A stretch of 64,000 nt of DNA from Bog-532 sp963805255 (GCA_963805255.1 CAWDTK010000003.1:1-64000); one strand, 5' to 3'; positions 53,023 to 62,380 are shown, counted from the first letter of the stretch. Numbers and translations are program-made. Notes: a model not told the origin generated them from the sequence alone.

Positions 53023-53244
53023 ATGCCGCGTTATGAGTACCGCTGCCGCGCCTGCGGTTCCACGTTCGAGGTGACCCGCCCGATGAGCAAGTCCTCGGCG
53101 CCGTGTTCCTGCCCGGACGGCCACGATGACACGGTGAAGCTGCTGTCCGCCGTGGCGGTGGGCGGCCGGAGCGCCAGCGCGGGACCCGCGTCAGGCCCCT
53201 CCGGCGGCGGCTGCTGTGGCGGGGCCTGCGGCTGCGGCAGCTGA
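53023..53244 (+). CDS. FmdB-family zinc-ribbon protein
   Basis: 73 residues. MPRYEYRCRACGSTFEVTRP is the N-terminal FmdB zinc ribbon, with the first CxxC; a second Cys pair (APCSCPDG) follows, and a Gly/Cys-rich end (GGCCGGACGCGS). The family is a putative regulatory or metal-handling zinc-ribbon protein. It lies 14 bases after the exporter. Confidence 0.85.
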   Translation: MPRYEYRCRACGSTFEVTRPMSKSSAPCSCPDGHDDTVKLLSAVAVGGRSASAGPASGPSGGGCCGGACGCGS

Positions 53245-53531
53245 TTACGCCGCCGTTTGCCCGGCGGGGACCGCGGCGGAGGACTAATCGCGGGGAGCCC
53301 GGGAGGCATGGCGTCCGTTTGGGTGGCGCCGCTTTTAGTCCTGCTGGCGGGCGATCGCCTCGGCCAGTTTCCGCTCCCAGGCCGGGGCAAACCCCGCAGG
53401 GTGAACCCCGGGCCGGCAAACACCGTGGTCGCGCTGGTACGGGCAGGCGGGCGTGCCGGCGAAATGCTGGCGAAACAGTTCTGCCATCGCCCGTAATCAA
53501 TGCGGAACATCCGAACAGTACGTTAGGGGGC

Positions 53532-55070
53532 GTGGCGGACATCTTCGACGGGTATCAGCCCGCGGAGGCCTGGGACGAGATGTTCTCGGGACCCGGGGAG
53601 CCGCGCCCGGCCTACGACGCGCTGATCAGCGCGCTGCAGCCGATGGACCCGGCGGAGCTGCGCTACCGCGCCGATCAGCTCGCGCGGGTGTTCACCGACC
53701 GGGGGGTCACCTTCGACCTGGGCGGCGAGGAGCGGCCGTTCCCGCTCGACCTGGTCCCCCGGGTCATCGACGCCATGGAGTGGGACCTGATCGTGCGCGG
53801 CGTCCGGCAGCGGGTCCGGGTGCTGGAGGCGTTCCTCGCCGACGTCTACTCCGGCCGGCAGGTTTTCGCCGACGGGATCGTCCCCTGGCGGGTGCTGCTG
53901 ACCTCCTCGGGCTTCCACCGCCAAGTCGCCGGGCTGGTCCCGCCCAACGGCGTCCGGGTGCAGGTCGCCGGAATTGACCTGATCCGGGACGAATACGGGG
54001 CGCTGCGGGTCCTGGAGGACAACGTCCGGGTCCCGTCCGGGGTCAGCTACGTGATCGAGAACCGGCTGGCCATGACGCGGACGTTCCCCGGGCTGTTCGC
54101 CGAGCAGCGGGTGACCGCGGTGGACGAATACCCAGCGCGGCTGCTCGCCGCGCTCCGCGCCGCCGCCCCGGAGGGCGCCCACGATCCCGTGGTCGTCGTC
54201 CTCACCCCCGGCGTCAACAACGCGGCCTACTTCGAGCACGCCCTGCTCGCGCGGCTCATGGGGGCCGAGCTGGTCGAGGGACGAGACCTGTTCTGCACCG
54301 GCAACCGGGTCTACCTTCGCACCACCCACGGGCGGCGCCTGGTCGATGTGATCTACCGCCGCATCGACGACGATTTCCTCGACCCGGTGCTGTTCCGGCC
54401 CGATTCAGTCATCGGCTGCGCCGGCCTCATCAACGCCGCCCGGTCCGGGAACGTGACCATCGCCAACGGGGTCGGCAACGGCGTGGCCGACGACAAGCTC
54501 ATCTACACCTACGTTCCCGACCTGATCCGCTACTACTTCAACGAGGAGCCGGTGCTCCCCAACGTCGAGTCGTACCGGCTGGACGACCCGGACGTGCGCA
54601 CCTGGGTCCTGGCCGAGCTGGGCCGGCTTGTGCTCAAGCCGGTCGACGGGGCCGGCGGCAAAGGCATCGTCATCGGGCCGCACGCGCACGAGCAGACACT
54701 GACCGAGCTGCACGGCATGGTGGCCGCCAATCCCCGCGGCTGGATCGCGCAGCGGCCGGTGAGCCTGTCCACGTCACCGGTGCTGATCGGGGAACGGCTC
54801 GAGCCCCGCCACATCGACCTGCGGCCGTTCGCGGTGAACGACGGCAACGATGTCTGGCTGCTGCCCGGCGGCCTGACCCGGGTGGCGCTACCCCAGGGAG
54901 CGCTCGTGGTGAACTCCAGCCAGGGCGGCGGCTCCAAGGACACCTGGGTAATGTCCGACGGACAGGCCGCCGAACGGACCGACGCGCCCGGCTTCGCTCC
55001 CGCCGCCATCGCCCCCAGCGGCATGCTCGCCGACCGCCAGAGCGACCCATACCAGGACCAGGACCAATGA
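53532..55070 (+). CDS. Circularly permuted ATP-grasp protein
   Basis: 512 residues of the circularly permuted ATP-grasp type 2 family. Family blocks: FDGYQPAEAWDEMFSGPGEP, FPLDLVPRVIDAMEWDLIVR, VRVQVAGIDLIRDEYGALRV, LEDNVRVPSGVSYVIENR, VVVLTPGVNNAAYFEHALLA and LVLKPVDGAGGKGIVIGPHA (ATP-binding Lys and Gly loop). It is expected to form an amide or peptide bond using ATP. GTG 53532 follows TAGGGGG. It overlaps the next gene as ATGA. The three-gene set ATP-grasp, alpha-E, transglutaminase is conserved in many bacteria and is thought to make and process a small peptide, but the product is not known. Confidence 0.92.
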   Translation: MADIFDGYQPAEAWDEMFSGPGEPRPAYDALISALQPMDPAELRYRADQLARVFTDRGVTFDLGGEERPFPLDLVPRVIDAMEWDLIVRGVRQRVRVLEAFLADVYSGRQVFADGIVPWRVLLTSSGFHRQVAGLVPPNGVRVQVAGIDLIRDEYGALRVLEDNVRVPSGVSYVIENRLAMTRTFPGLFAEQRVTAVDEYPARLLAALRAAAPEGAHDPVVVVLTPGVNNAAYFEHALLARLMGAELVEGRDLFCTGNRVYLRTTHGRRLVDVIYRRIDDDFLDPVLFRPDSVIGCAGLINAARSGNVTIANGVGNGVADDKLIYTYVPDLIRYYFNEEPVLPNVESYRLDDPDVRTWVLAELGRLVLKPVDGAGGKGIVIGPHAHEQTLTELHGMVAANPRGWIAQRPVSLSTSPVLIGERLEPRHIDLRPFAVNDGNDVWLLPGGLTRVALPQGALVVNSSQGGGSKDTWVMSDGQAAERTDAPGFAPAAIAPSGMLADRQSDPYQDQDQ

Positions 55071-56023
55071 CTGACGACGGGCTGCTCAGCCGGATCGCCG
55101 AGACGCTGTACTGGACCGGCCGCTACGTGGAGCGGGCCGACGACACGGCGCGCACCCTGGACGTGTACGTGCACCACATGCTCGAAGACCCCGAGGTGGA
55201 CGAGGACTCCGACTGCCGCGCGATGCTGGCCATCCTCGGTGTGCCCGCGGCCGACGACGCCCCGATGGACATCGGCATGGCGCTGTCCCGGCTGGCCTAC
55301 GACCCGAAGAACCCGAGCGCGATCGCGGGCGCGATCCTGGCCGCGCGGGCGGGCGTGCGCAGCGTGCGGGACGTCGTCTCGAGCGAGATGTGGGAATGCC
55401 TGAACGTCACCGGCCTCGGCCTGAACTCGCACCGGCGATCCGCTGAGCGGCTCGGCCCGCACATCTACTTCCGGTTCGTCCGCGAGCGCGCGGCGCTGTT
55501 CTTCGGCCTGGCCGACTCCACCATGAGCCACGACGAGGCGTGGCGGTTCCTCATCCTGGGCCGGAGCCTGGAGCGGGTCGACATGACCGCGCGCCTGCTG
55601 CTGGCGCGGATGTCCGGGTCGCGGCATCAGCTCGGCTGGCTCACCGTGCTGCGCGCCTGCGGGGCGCACGAATCGTTCATCCGGACCCACGGGTGGGCCA
55701 GCGAGCCGGCCGACGTCGCCGAGTTCCTGATGCTCGACCGGCTGTTCCCGCGGTCGGTGCTGCACGCCCTGTCCACCGCCGAGCAGTGCCTGCTGGCGCT
55801 GGATCCAGGCGACGCGGTCCGTTCCGGCACCGGTGACCCGGCCCGGCGGCCGATCGGGCAGTTGCGGACGCGGCTGGAGTACGCCGACCCCAAGCAGCTC
55901 GAGGCCGATATGCCCGAGCTGGTCAGCTCGCTGCAGGCCGCGTGCATGCAGGCCAACAGGGCGATCGCCAAGCGCTACTTCTCCTACGCCGCCCCGGTGG
56001 CGTGGGCGCAGGAAGGCTTATGA
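55067..56023 (+). CDS. Alpha-E domain protein
   Basis: 318 residues, all-helical alpha-E domain (DUF403): LLSRIAETLYWTGRYVERAD, RSVRDVVSSEMWECLNVTGL, MSHDEAWRFLILGRSLERVD, and LLDRLFPRSVLHA-like block EFLMLDRLFPRSVLHALSTA. The conserved Arg/Glu pattern near the N-terminus (RYVERADDTAR) is kept. Function unknown beyond association with ATP-grasp and transglutaminase partners. ATGA overlaps link it to both neighbours. Confidence 0.92.
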   Translation: MTDDGLLSRIAETLYWTGRYVERADDTARTLDVYVHHMLEDPEVDEDSDCRAMLAILGVPAADDAPMDIGMALSRLAYDPKNPSAIAGAILAARAGVRSVRDVVSSEMWECLNVTGLGLNSHRRSAERLGPHIYFRFVRERAALFFGLADSTMSHDEAWRFLILGRSLERVDMTARLLLARMSGSRHQLGWLTVLRACGAHESFIRTHGWASEPADVAEFLMLDRLFPRSVLHALSTAEQCLLALDPGDAVRSGTGDPARRPIGQLRTRLEYADPKQLEADMPELVSSLQAACMQANRAIAKRYFSYAAPVAWAQEGL

Positions 56024-56865
56024 TGGGCTGGCGGATCGGGATCGTGCACACCACGCGGGTCAGCTACAGCGGCTCGGCGCGCGCCTCCTACAACGAGGCC
56101 CGGATGACCCCGCCGAACCTGTCCCGGCAGACCGCGCTCGCGGCTACGGTCCGCACCGGGTCGAACGCGCCGATCTGGACCTACCGCGACTACTGGGGCA
56201 CGACCGTCAGCTCCTTCGACATCCAGGAGCCGCACCACGAGCTGCTCGTACAGGCCAGTACGACCGTGCAGACCAGCGCCCCGGAGGCGGCCAAGCCTGC
56301 GTTGCCCTGGACGGAGCTCCGGGAACAGGCGGCCAGCAGCTACGTCCTGGAGTTCCTGGCCGAGACCCCGCGCACCACTCTGAGCCCCGAGGTCGCCGCG
56401 GAGGTCACCGGGTGGGTCGTCGGCGCGGAACCGTACGAGGCCGCCCGCGAGATCGTCACACTGGTCAACAACCGGGTGTCCTACCGGCCCGGCTCGACGG
56501 GGGTGCAGACCAGCGCGCAGGAGGCGTGGGACGCCCGGTCCGGCGTCTGCCAGGACATGGCGCACATCAGCGTGGCGCTGCTGCGGGCCGCTGGGCTCCC
56601 GGCGCGGTACGTCTCCGGGTACCTGCACCCCGACCCCAGAGCGGAGCCGGGGCACGCGGTCGCCGGGCAGAGCCACGCCTGGGCCGAGTACTGGACCGGT
56701 GAGTGGGTTCCGTGCGACCCGACCAGCCTGGCGCCGGTCGGCGAGCGGCACGTGGTGCTCGGCCGCGGGCGTGACTACTCCGACGTTTCCCCGCTCAGGG
56801 GCATCTACAGCGGCGCGCCGAGCGTCGCGATGAAAGTGACCGTCGAGGTCACCCGCCTGGCCTGA
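56020..56865 (+). CDS. Transglutaminase-like cysteine peptidase
   Basis: 281 residues. A beta-rich N-terminal domain (VHTTRVSYSGSARASYNEAR) precedes the transglutaminase core: the Cys in WDARSGVCQDMAHISVALLR, the His in GQSHAWAEYWTGEW and the Asp in VPCDPTSLAPVGERH, completing the triad. It would hydrolyse or transfer peptide amide bonds, acting on the product of the ATP-grasp partner. The start ATGATG overlaps the alpha-E stop. No signal peptide. Confidence 0.92.
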   Translation: MMGWRIGIVHTTRVSYSGSARASYNEARMTPPNLSRQTALAATVRTGSNAPIWTYRDYWGTTVSSFDIQEPHHELLVQASTTVQTSAPEAAKPALPWTELREQAASSYVLEFLAETPRTTLSPEVAAEVTGWVVGAEPYEAAREIVTLVNNRVSYRPGSTGVQTSAQEAWDARSGVCQDMAHISVALLRAAGLPARYVSGYLHPDPRAEPGHAVAGQSHAWAEYWTGEWVPCDPTSLAPVGERHVVLGRGRDYSDVSPLRGIYSGAPSVAMKVTVEVTRLA

Positions 56866-56942
56866 CCCCGCCCAGCCCGCGCGGAGCCCGGCCCCCGGTA
56901 CGGAACATTCCCCGGAACGGAACCGCTGCGGAGCCTGGCCGG

Positions 56943-57566
56943 TCAGGAGTTCGCGCTCGTCCCGGTGAACGACGCCTGACTGGGCTGCGGGATGCCGATC
57001 GCGACCCCGAGCCGCCGCCACACGACGTCCGACGCTACGATGCGGCGCGTCGCGCCCAGGCCGTGGACCAGCTCACAGCCCGCCGCGTTCAGCGTGACCG
57101 GGGTGAAGCGGTGCGGACCGGCCGCGAAGGTGAGCCGGTAGGTGATGCCGAAGTCGGCGGGGCAGGTCATCTGCATGTGCGACACGGGCGGCAGCGCGCA
57201 CAGGCTCTGCGCGACGGACTGCGCCGCGGGCGCGTTGCTCACCTTCTCCGTGGCGGGGAAGGTGAACCGGGGGTGGTTGCCGGGCAGGGCGTTCGTGCGC
57301 TGCACGGTCAGGCTGTCGGCCTGCGTGCCCGCCCCGCACAGCTCCGAGCCGTTGCCAGCCAGGTTCCCGCTGCTCGCCGATGAGCTGGGCGAGGCGGTAT
57401 GGCCTGCGGTGGGAGCGGAACCGCTCCCGCAGGCCGCCACCGCGGCGACGGCGGCCGCGGCCAGCGCCGCGGCGGAGACGGCGGTGGCGGTCAGGCGGGC
57501 TCGCTGAGCCCGCTGGCCCGCCCGCCGCTTGCCTCCGGGTGACGTGCGGCTGCGCGGCACGAGCAT
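56943..57566 (-). CDS. Putative lipoprotein of unknown function
   Basis: About 207 residues from ATG 57566 (MLVPRSRTSPGGKRRAGQRA). A basic head precedes a hydrophobic Ala-rich helix and the lipobox-like AVAACGSG, followed by a Ser/Thr linker and a globular domain (LTVQRTNALPGNHPRFTFPA, CPADFGITYRLTFAAGPHRF) with Cys pairs. It is probably anchored to the outer face of the membrane. No known family; convergent to the transglutaminase gene, with no shared operon. Confidence 0.7.
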   Translation of the reverse strand: MLVPRSRTSPGGKRRAGQRAQRARLTATAVSAAALAAAAVAAVAACGSGSAPTAGHTASPSSSASSGNLAGNGSELCGAGTQADSLTVQRTNALPGNHPRFTFPATEKVSNAPAAQSVAQSLCALPPVSHMQMTCPADFGITYRLTFAAGPHRFTPVTLNAAGCELVHGLGATRRIVASDVVWRRLGVAIGIPQPSQASFTGTSANS

Positions 57567-57672
57567 GTGTCTTCTCCGTTTCCCGGCCATGGGCACTTAC
57601 GGAAGTCCCCCTGATTGGCCGTGTTGAGGATTAGACGCCGCTCCCCCGCCTGCGGTTCCACCCGCTGGCTGA

Positions 57673-57730
57673 CCCTGGCTGGCTGGCTGCTGGCCCTGGC
57701 TGGCTGCTGGCCCTGGCTGGCTGGCCCTGG
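57673..57730. repeat. Imperfect 17-bp repeats upstream of membrane protein
   Basis: CCCTGGCTGGCTGCTGG and shorter variants occur about four times in a row between the lipoprotein and the membrane protein genes. Confidence 0.75.
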
Positions 57731-57847
57731 CTCGCCTCCGGTGCCTGCGTCAGATGAGACAGCCGGGCCGTCTCGAATGCGGCAGCGCAGGCCGCGCGCA
57801 TCCCGTTGGCTGGTACACATCCGGCAATGACGATGAAGGCGGTCATC

Positions 57848-58396
57848 ATGACGACGCTCCTGGACCGCAAATCTCCAGACACAGGGCCCGGCGACCAGCC
57901 CGGTACGGCAGCCGAACGGGCCGGCTGGTCCGCTCAGGACCTCCTGGCCGAGATGGCGGTGCTGCTCCGGGACAGCAGGCCCGGACTGCTGGCCGGGGTA
58001 TCCGCGCTGGCGGCGATGACCGTGGGCCTGGCGGTGGAAGCCACGGCCTTTTCCGCGGCTTCCCGGCCCGCCGCCGCCAGCTGGGCGTGCGCCGGCCTGT
58101 TCGCGATCGTGGCCGCGTGCTGGCTGCGCGCGGCCGCCCTGTTCATGCTGTCCGGCGCGCCACTGGGGCGCGCGCTGGGCCGGCTGCGCCGGCGCACGGG
58201 CGCGCCGCTGGACCCGCGGGCGCCATGGGCCAGCATCCCGCCCCGGACGGCAGGGCGATGGACCTGGGCCGACGCGCACCTGATGGTCGGCCAGGCCCGG
58301 TTCCGGTACGAACGCATTCAGCAGGCGCTGAACTGGACGATTGTCACCGGCATCGCCTTCCTGGCCTGTTCGGCCGCCCTCCTTTTCACCCGGTGA
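57848..58396 (+). CDS. Hypothetical membrane protein
   Basis: About 182 residues from ATG 57848, which has AAGGCGG upstream; ATG 57827 and 57806 are alternatives. Two membrane helices (LLAGVSALAAMTVGLAVEAT and WACAGLFAIVAACWLRAAAL) are followed by an Arg-rich loop and a third helix near the end (TIVTGIAFLACSAALLF). I do not recognise a family. It may be a small membrane partner of the Crp gene downstream, but nothing proves it. Confidence 0.6.
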   Translation: MTTLLDRKSPDTGPGDQPGTAAERAGWSAQDLLAEMAVLLRDSRPGLLAGVSALAAMTVGLAVEATAFSAASRPAAASWACAGLFAIVAACWLRAAALFMLSGAPLGRALGRLRRRTGAPLDPRAPWASIPPRTAGRWTWADAHLMVGQARFRYERIQQALNWTIVTGIAFLACSAALLFTR

Positions 58397-58555
58397 CCCG
58401 GCCCGGCCACGGGCCGCGGGGGCCAGGAAACCGGCACAGCACACGGAACGAAACATGGCGATTGTTAACCACGGTGCGGTGGTTCATCGTGGAAGGCAGG
58501 AATTCGACACGCGGCCCGGCTACGGCGAGGCTGACGAGCTACCGATAACGGGTAC

Positions 58556-59257
58556 ATGGGTAAAGCGGATATACCGGCAGGGGGTTTCTGGGGCCAGCTC
58601 CCTGGGCGGGAACAGGAGTTGCTCCGGTCGGCCGGGCGCACCCGTGTCTTCCCTCCCGCCGCCACCATCTGCGTACAGGGAGACCCGGCGACACATATCT
58701 TCATCCTGCTCAGCGGGTGGGTAAAGGTCGTCGCGGTCACCGGCGAAGGCCAGCAGACCGTGCTGGCCCTGCGCGGCGACGGGGACGTCGTTGGGGAGGT
58801 GGCGGGTGAGGTGACCGGCTACCGGACGGCCACCGTCAAGACCATCGGCCGGGTGCGGTCGATCGTCGTCACGTACCGGCGGTTCTCGGCGTTCCTGGAC
58901 GCGAATCCCGCCGCCGCGCGCGCGTACCGGCACACCCTTACCCGGCGCTGGAACGACACCGCCGAGAGCCTGCGTGTCCAGTCCACCTCCAGCGGGGCTC
59001 AGCGGCTGGCCCGGCTGCTGGTTGAGCTCGCCGAGGGGCACGGCCAGGGCGGTGAGCACCAGACGACGATTGAGCTGCCGCTGTCGCAGGAGGAACTGGC
59101 GAGCCTGGTGTCCGCATCGCGGGCCACCGTGACCCGCGCCCTGCACGACTGGCGGCAGCGCCGCCTGGTCGAAACGTCCACGCGCCATATCACGATCACC
59201 GACATGGCCGCGCTGGCGCGGATCGCCGGCCGCCGAACCGGACCGGCGTCGACGTGA
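58556..59257 (+). CDS. Crp/Fnr-family regulator
   Basis: 233 residues. The N-terminal cyclic-nucleotide-binding fold reads TRVFPPAATICVQGDPATHI then FILLSGWVKVV, VLALRGDGDVVGEVAG and ATVKTIGRVRSIVVTYRRFS; the C-terminal winged helix reads LPLSQEELASLVSASRATVT and RALHDWRQRRLVE. No Cys cluster is seen, so it is not an oxygen-sensing FNR. The cAMP ligand residues are only partly kept. It ends at 59257, directly on a tandem repeat array. Confidence 0.9.
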   Translation: MGKADIPAGGFWGQLPGREQELLRSAGRTRVFPPAATICVQGDPATHIFILLSGWVKVVAVTGEGQQTVLALRGDGDVVGEVAGEVTGYRTATVKTIGRVRSIVVTYRRFSAFLDANPAAARAYRHTLTRRWNDTAESLRVQSTSSGAQRLARLLVELAEGHGQGGEHQTTIELPLSQEELASLVSASRATVTRALHDWRQRRLVETSTRHITITDMAALARIAGRRTGPAST

Positions 59258-59409
59258 CCAGTGCTGACGTGACCAGTGCTGACGTGACCAGTGCTGATGT
59301 GACCAGTGCTGACGTGACCAGTGCTGACGTGACCAGTGCTGATGTGACCAGTGCTGATGTGACGAGACCAGCGCGGATGAGACCAGCGCGGATGAGACCA
59401 GCGCAGATC
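59251..59409 (+). repeat. 15-bp tandem repeat array after the crp-type gene
   Basis: GACGTGACCAGTGCT (some units GATGTG) is repeated seven times from 59251 to 59355 with an eighth partial copy, followed by three copies of GAGACCAGCGCGGAT. The array starts at the Crp stop codon. Its single frame encodes TSADV repeats (ATG/GTGA overlap at 59254), but no downstream domain follows. Confidence 0.95.
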
Positions 59410-59717
59410 AGGCCTCGGTATCCAGGAGGGCGCCGAGGATGCGGCCGAGCGATGGCGCGACCAGGAGCTACCCGGATAGGAGACGTTGGTCACGAATGAC
59501 CCGGGGCCGCCCCGGCCCCGGATGTGCGGCATCGCCCGGCGCGAAGCAGCCCGCAGGCGCCCGGCGCCCGCGCGTGCTGACCCGGATCTGGTACTGCATC
59601 CGGTTTGCCTGCGACGAGACGTACCGAAGGTCTACATTTATGCCACTTATTCAGGCGCCCGGGGGCTCCGTCGCCGCGGAGCGCTCAACCACGGGCTCTA
59701 GGTGCCGTGAGGGGACG
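59410..59717. other. Intergenic, no gene recognised
   Basis: Between the repeat array and the next hypothetical gene. A more AT-rich stretch around 59625-59650 could be a promoter; no conserved frame. Confidence 0.4.
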
Positions 59718-60371
59718 ATGAGCCGGAGGCTTCTCCAGCTGGTGATGCCGGTGTTCCCGGACCGCCGGATGTTCCGCCTCCATGACTCGGCCGTCGACCC
59801 CAACGCCGCTGGCGCCCCCCCTCCCCCGGTCGGGTCGCTGATCAGCGTCAACCGTGAGCAGTTGTGGGTGGGAAGCCTGCAGGAGCAGCTCGATGTCCGG
59901 CTCGTCATCGAGGAATGGGACGGAGCGCCGCCGCCGTTCGGCGACACCTGGCAGGAGGAGGCGAAATGCCGCCTCTACCTGCGCGGGTACCTCAGCATCG
60001 ACGAGGGTTCGGTGGGCAAGGCCATTCACGGGCTGCGGCTGGCCAGCGGGGTGGGCGACTACGCCTTCCGGGTCTACGCGAGCAACCGCGAGGAAGCGGC
60101 GCGCCGCTACGCGGAACTCTATGATGCTCACCGCAACCCACTCGCTGATGAGTTCCAGCAGGCCAAGAAACAGCTGGAAGGACTCGAGCGGTACCTGATC
60201 CAGCTCTGGCGCGAATACTTACCACTGCCGGCTTCCCGGCGGCCGGGGGCTGCCTTGCCACGGGGCGTTCGGGCGCGCGCCGTCTCCCTGGCCACGCCGT
60301 CGGCGGGCGTTCCGGCCCCGGCGGCCGGGCGGATTCCCGGGCCCCGGAATGCCCTGAGCTTTAGCCGCTAG
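59718..60371 (+). CDS. Hypothetical protein
   Basis: About 217 residues from ATG 59718, preceded by GAGGGGA. No family recognised. The middle is a mixed alpha/beta segment (LDVRLVIEEWDGAPPPFGDT, CRLYLRGYLSIDEGSVGKAI), then a helix (NREEAARRYAELYDAHRNPL ... FQQAKKQLEGLERYLIQLWR). It ends in a Pro/Arg-rich tail. It looks like a soluble actinobacterial protein; it converges with the DUF3040 gene with a 2-base gap. Confidence 0.55.
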   Translation: MSRRLLQLVMPVFPDRRMFRLHDSAVDPNAAGAPPPPVGSLISVNREQLWVGSLQEQLDVRLVIEEWDGAPPPFGDTWQEEAKCRLYLRGYLSIDEGSVGKAIHGLRLASGVGDYAFRVYASNREEAARRYAELYDAHRNPLADEFQQAKKQLEGLERYLIQLWREYLPLPASRRPGAALPRGVRARAVSLATPSAGVPAPAAGRIPGPRNALSFSR

Positions 60372-60373
60372 GA

Positions 60374-60868
60374 TCACGGGCCGTGGCTCGCGGTCGAGAC
60401 GGGGTGCGCGGCCGTCCCGGTCGCACCCGCGGCCGCGTGCGCTCCGCTGCCGGTCACCCGCGAGGCGGGGGTCTGGTGCGGCGTGTTGCCGGAGGCGGCC
60501 CTGGCCGCCGGGCTATGGGCCGAACTCGCGGCGGAGTTGTTCGCCAAAACCTTGCCTGAGTTCGTGCCGGGGCCGACGCCGATCTCCGGCTGGCCAGTGC
60601 CCGTACTGGAGACGGTCGTCACCGGATGATAGCCAGATGTCCGCGCACCGGAGCGAAAGGGCAAGATCGCGTAGACCATGAGAGAGACCACCGCGACGAC
60701 GCTGACAGTAAGCAGGGAACCGATGAGGCGCGCTCGCGCGGAGCGGAAAACGTTGATCCGGCTCGGCCGCCGGAAGGCCGACATGCGGGCAGCCAGCCCG
60801 GGGTCCTCCGCGGTGAGCCGCCGCTCAATTTCAGCGAGCATGCGCTGCTCGTCCATAGATAGCGCCAT
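60374..60868 (-). CDS. DUF3040 membrane protein
   Basis: 164 residues from ATG 60868, preceded by GGAGGTGG. MALSMDEQRMLAEIERRLTA is the classic DUF3040 start, followed by DPGLAARMSAFRRP and a membrane helix (RARLIGSLLTVSVVAVVSLM). The C-terminal half is a Ser/Ala/Thr/Gly-rich tail of about 90 residues. DUF3040 proteins are restricted to actinobacteria, with unknown function. Upstream 61 bp are AT-rich and probably hold its promoter. Confidence 0.9.
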   Translation of the reverse strand: MALSMDEQRMLAEIERRLTAEDPGLAARMSAFRRPSRINVFRSARARLIGSLLTVSVVAVVSLMVYAILPFRSGARTSGYHPVTTVSSTGTGQPEIGVGPGTNSGKVLANNSAASSAHSPAARAASGNTPHQTPASRVTGSGAHAAAGATGTAAHPVSTASHGP

Positions 60869-61087
60869 AGCGCCACCTCCGCGTTGCACGCTGGTGGATA
60901 CGTTCTTAACTATCCCCCACCACAAGATCTTTATCCAATTGTTCTGGCTTTGCAGTGGCTCGTTTTCCGGGCCGGGCCGGGCCGCGCGTGCCAGGGGTTC
61001 GGCCGGGCCCCGGCCCCCGGCCTTGGAACCCGGGAGCATACGAACATATGTTTGCCATCATCGAATAAGGGTTCTACGCTCGCGGAT

Positions 61088-62245
61088 ATGCGATGGGATC
61101 ACCTTCGGCTAGACGGCCCGGCGGACGGCCCGGCGGACGGCCCGGCGGACGGCCCGGCGGACGGCCCGGCGGACGGCCCGGCGGACGGCCACATTGAGGC
61201 GGGCGGCGGCCGGCCTGCCGGCGCGCTGTTCGAGCGGGGCGCGGTGACGCGCACGTTCGACACGCCGGGCTTCCGCGGCATGACCTTCTACGAGATCCAG
61301 GCCAAGTCGATCGTGAACCGGGTGCCGGCGACGTCGCGGATGGCGTTCACCTGGACCATCAATCCCTACCGGGGCTGCCAGCACGCGTGCGCCTACTGCT
61401 TCGCGCGGAACACGCACACATATCTCGACCTGGACGCCGGGGAGGATTTCAACTCCAAGGTCGTGGTCAAGGTCAACGCCCCGGAGCTGCTGCGCAAGAC
61501 GCTCGCGTCACCGCGCTGGCCGGGCGAGCACATCGCGATGGGCACCAACGTCGACTGCTACCAGCGCGCGGAGGGCCGTTACCAGCTGATGCGCGGCATC
61601 ATCTCCGCGCTGCGCGATCACGCGAACCCGTTCTCGATCCTGACCAAGGGCACGCTGATCCTGCGTGACCTGGACCTGCTCACCCAGGCGGCCGAGGTCA
61701 CCGACGTGGGCCTGAACGTCTCCGCTGGCTTTATCGACAAAGCACTTTGGCGATCCCTGGAGCCGGGCACGCCGAGCCCGGACCGGCGGCTCGGCGTCTG
61801 TGCCACGCTGACCGGCGCCGGGCTGCGCTGCGGCGTGCTCATGGGCCCGGTGGTGCCGTTCCTGTCCGACTCCTCCGCGCAACTGGAGGCGGCCGTGCGC
61901 CGGATCGCCGAGACCGGCGCCGTGCACGTCACCCCGATCGTCCTGCACCTGCGACCCGGCACGCGGGAGTGGTACATGCGGTGGCTGGCCGAGAACCATC
62001 CCGGGCTCCTCCCCCGCTACCGCGCCCTGTACCGGCGGGGCGCCTACGCGCCGAAGGATTACCAGGCGGAGATCACCGAGCGGGTCCGCGACCTCGCCCG
62101 GCGCTACGGTGTCGGGGCTACGACGCCCGCGGCGGGCCGTTCGGTGGGCGCCAGCCGGGGCACGGGCCCCATCCGGCGCGCGGCCCCGGACGGGCCGGCG
62201 CGCGAGCCCGCGAGGGAGGCGCCCATGCAGCTCAGCCTGCTATGA
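61088..62245 (+). CDS. Rv2578c-type radical SAM protein with GPAD repeat head
   Basis: 385 residues. After MRWDHLRL comes a GPAD repeat, then ERGAVTRTFDTPGFRGMTFY, TWTINPYRGCQHACAYCFAR with the CxxxCxxC that binds the 4Fe-4S cluster, and the SAM radical barrel: HIAMGTNVDCYQRAEGRYQL, FSILTKGTLILRDLDLLTQA, GVLMGPVVPFLSDSSAQLEA. The Rv2578c family (spore photoproduct lyase-like) uses SAM cleavage for an unknown radical reaction. ATG 61088. Confidence 0.92.
   Translation: MRWDHLRLDGPADGPADGPADGPADGPADGPADGHIEAGGGRPAGALFERGAVTRTFDTPGFRGMTFYEIQAKSIVNRVPATSRMAFTWTINPYRGCQHACAYCFARNTHTYLDLDAGEDFNSKVVVKVNAPELLRKTLASPRWPGEHIAMGTNVDCYQRAEGRYQLMRGIISALRDHANPFSILTKGTLILRDLDLLTQAAEVTDVGLNVSAGFIDKALWRSLEPGTPSPDRRLGVCATLTGAGLRCGVLMGPVVPFLSDSSAQLEAAVRRIAETGAVHVTPIVLHLRPGTREWYMRWLAENHPGLLPRYRALYRRGAYAPKDYQAEITERVRDLARRYGVGATTPAAGRSVGASRGTGPIRRAAPDGPAREPAREAPMQLSLL
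61112..61183 (+). repeat. 12-bp tandem repeat in radical SAM gene, six copies
   Basis: GACGGCCCGGCG is repeated exactly six times, starting at codon 9, giving GPAD repeats. Copy-number change keeps the frame. Confidence 0.95.
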
Positions 62246-62380
62246 CGAGAGGGCCGGGCCGCGGCGCGCGCCGCGCGTGACCGGATGACCGGCCCGCCCA
62301 TTCGCGGGACCCGTTCCTCCAGCTCGCCCCGCACCACCGGCATGACACTGGCCGAGCCGGGGCGGCGGGCGGCACAGCAC

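Noticed and set aside
59251..59409. Iteron origin of replication
   Set aside because: The 15-bp repeats are not near a rep gene and match the pattern of the other coding-type arrays.
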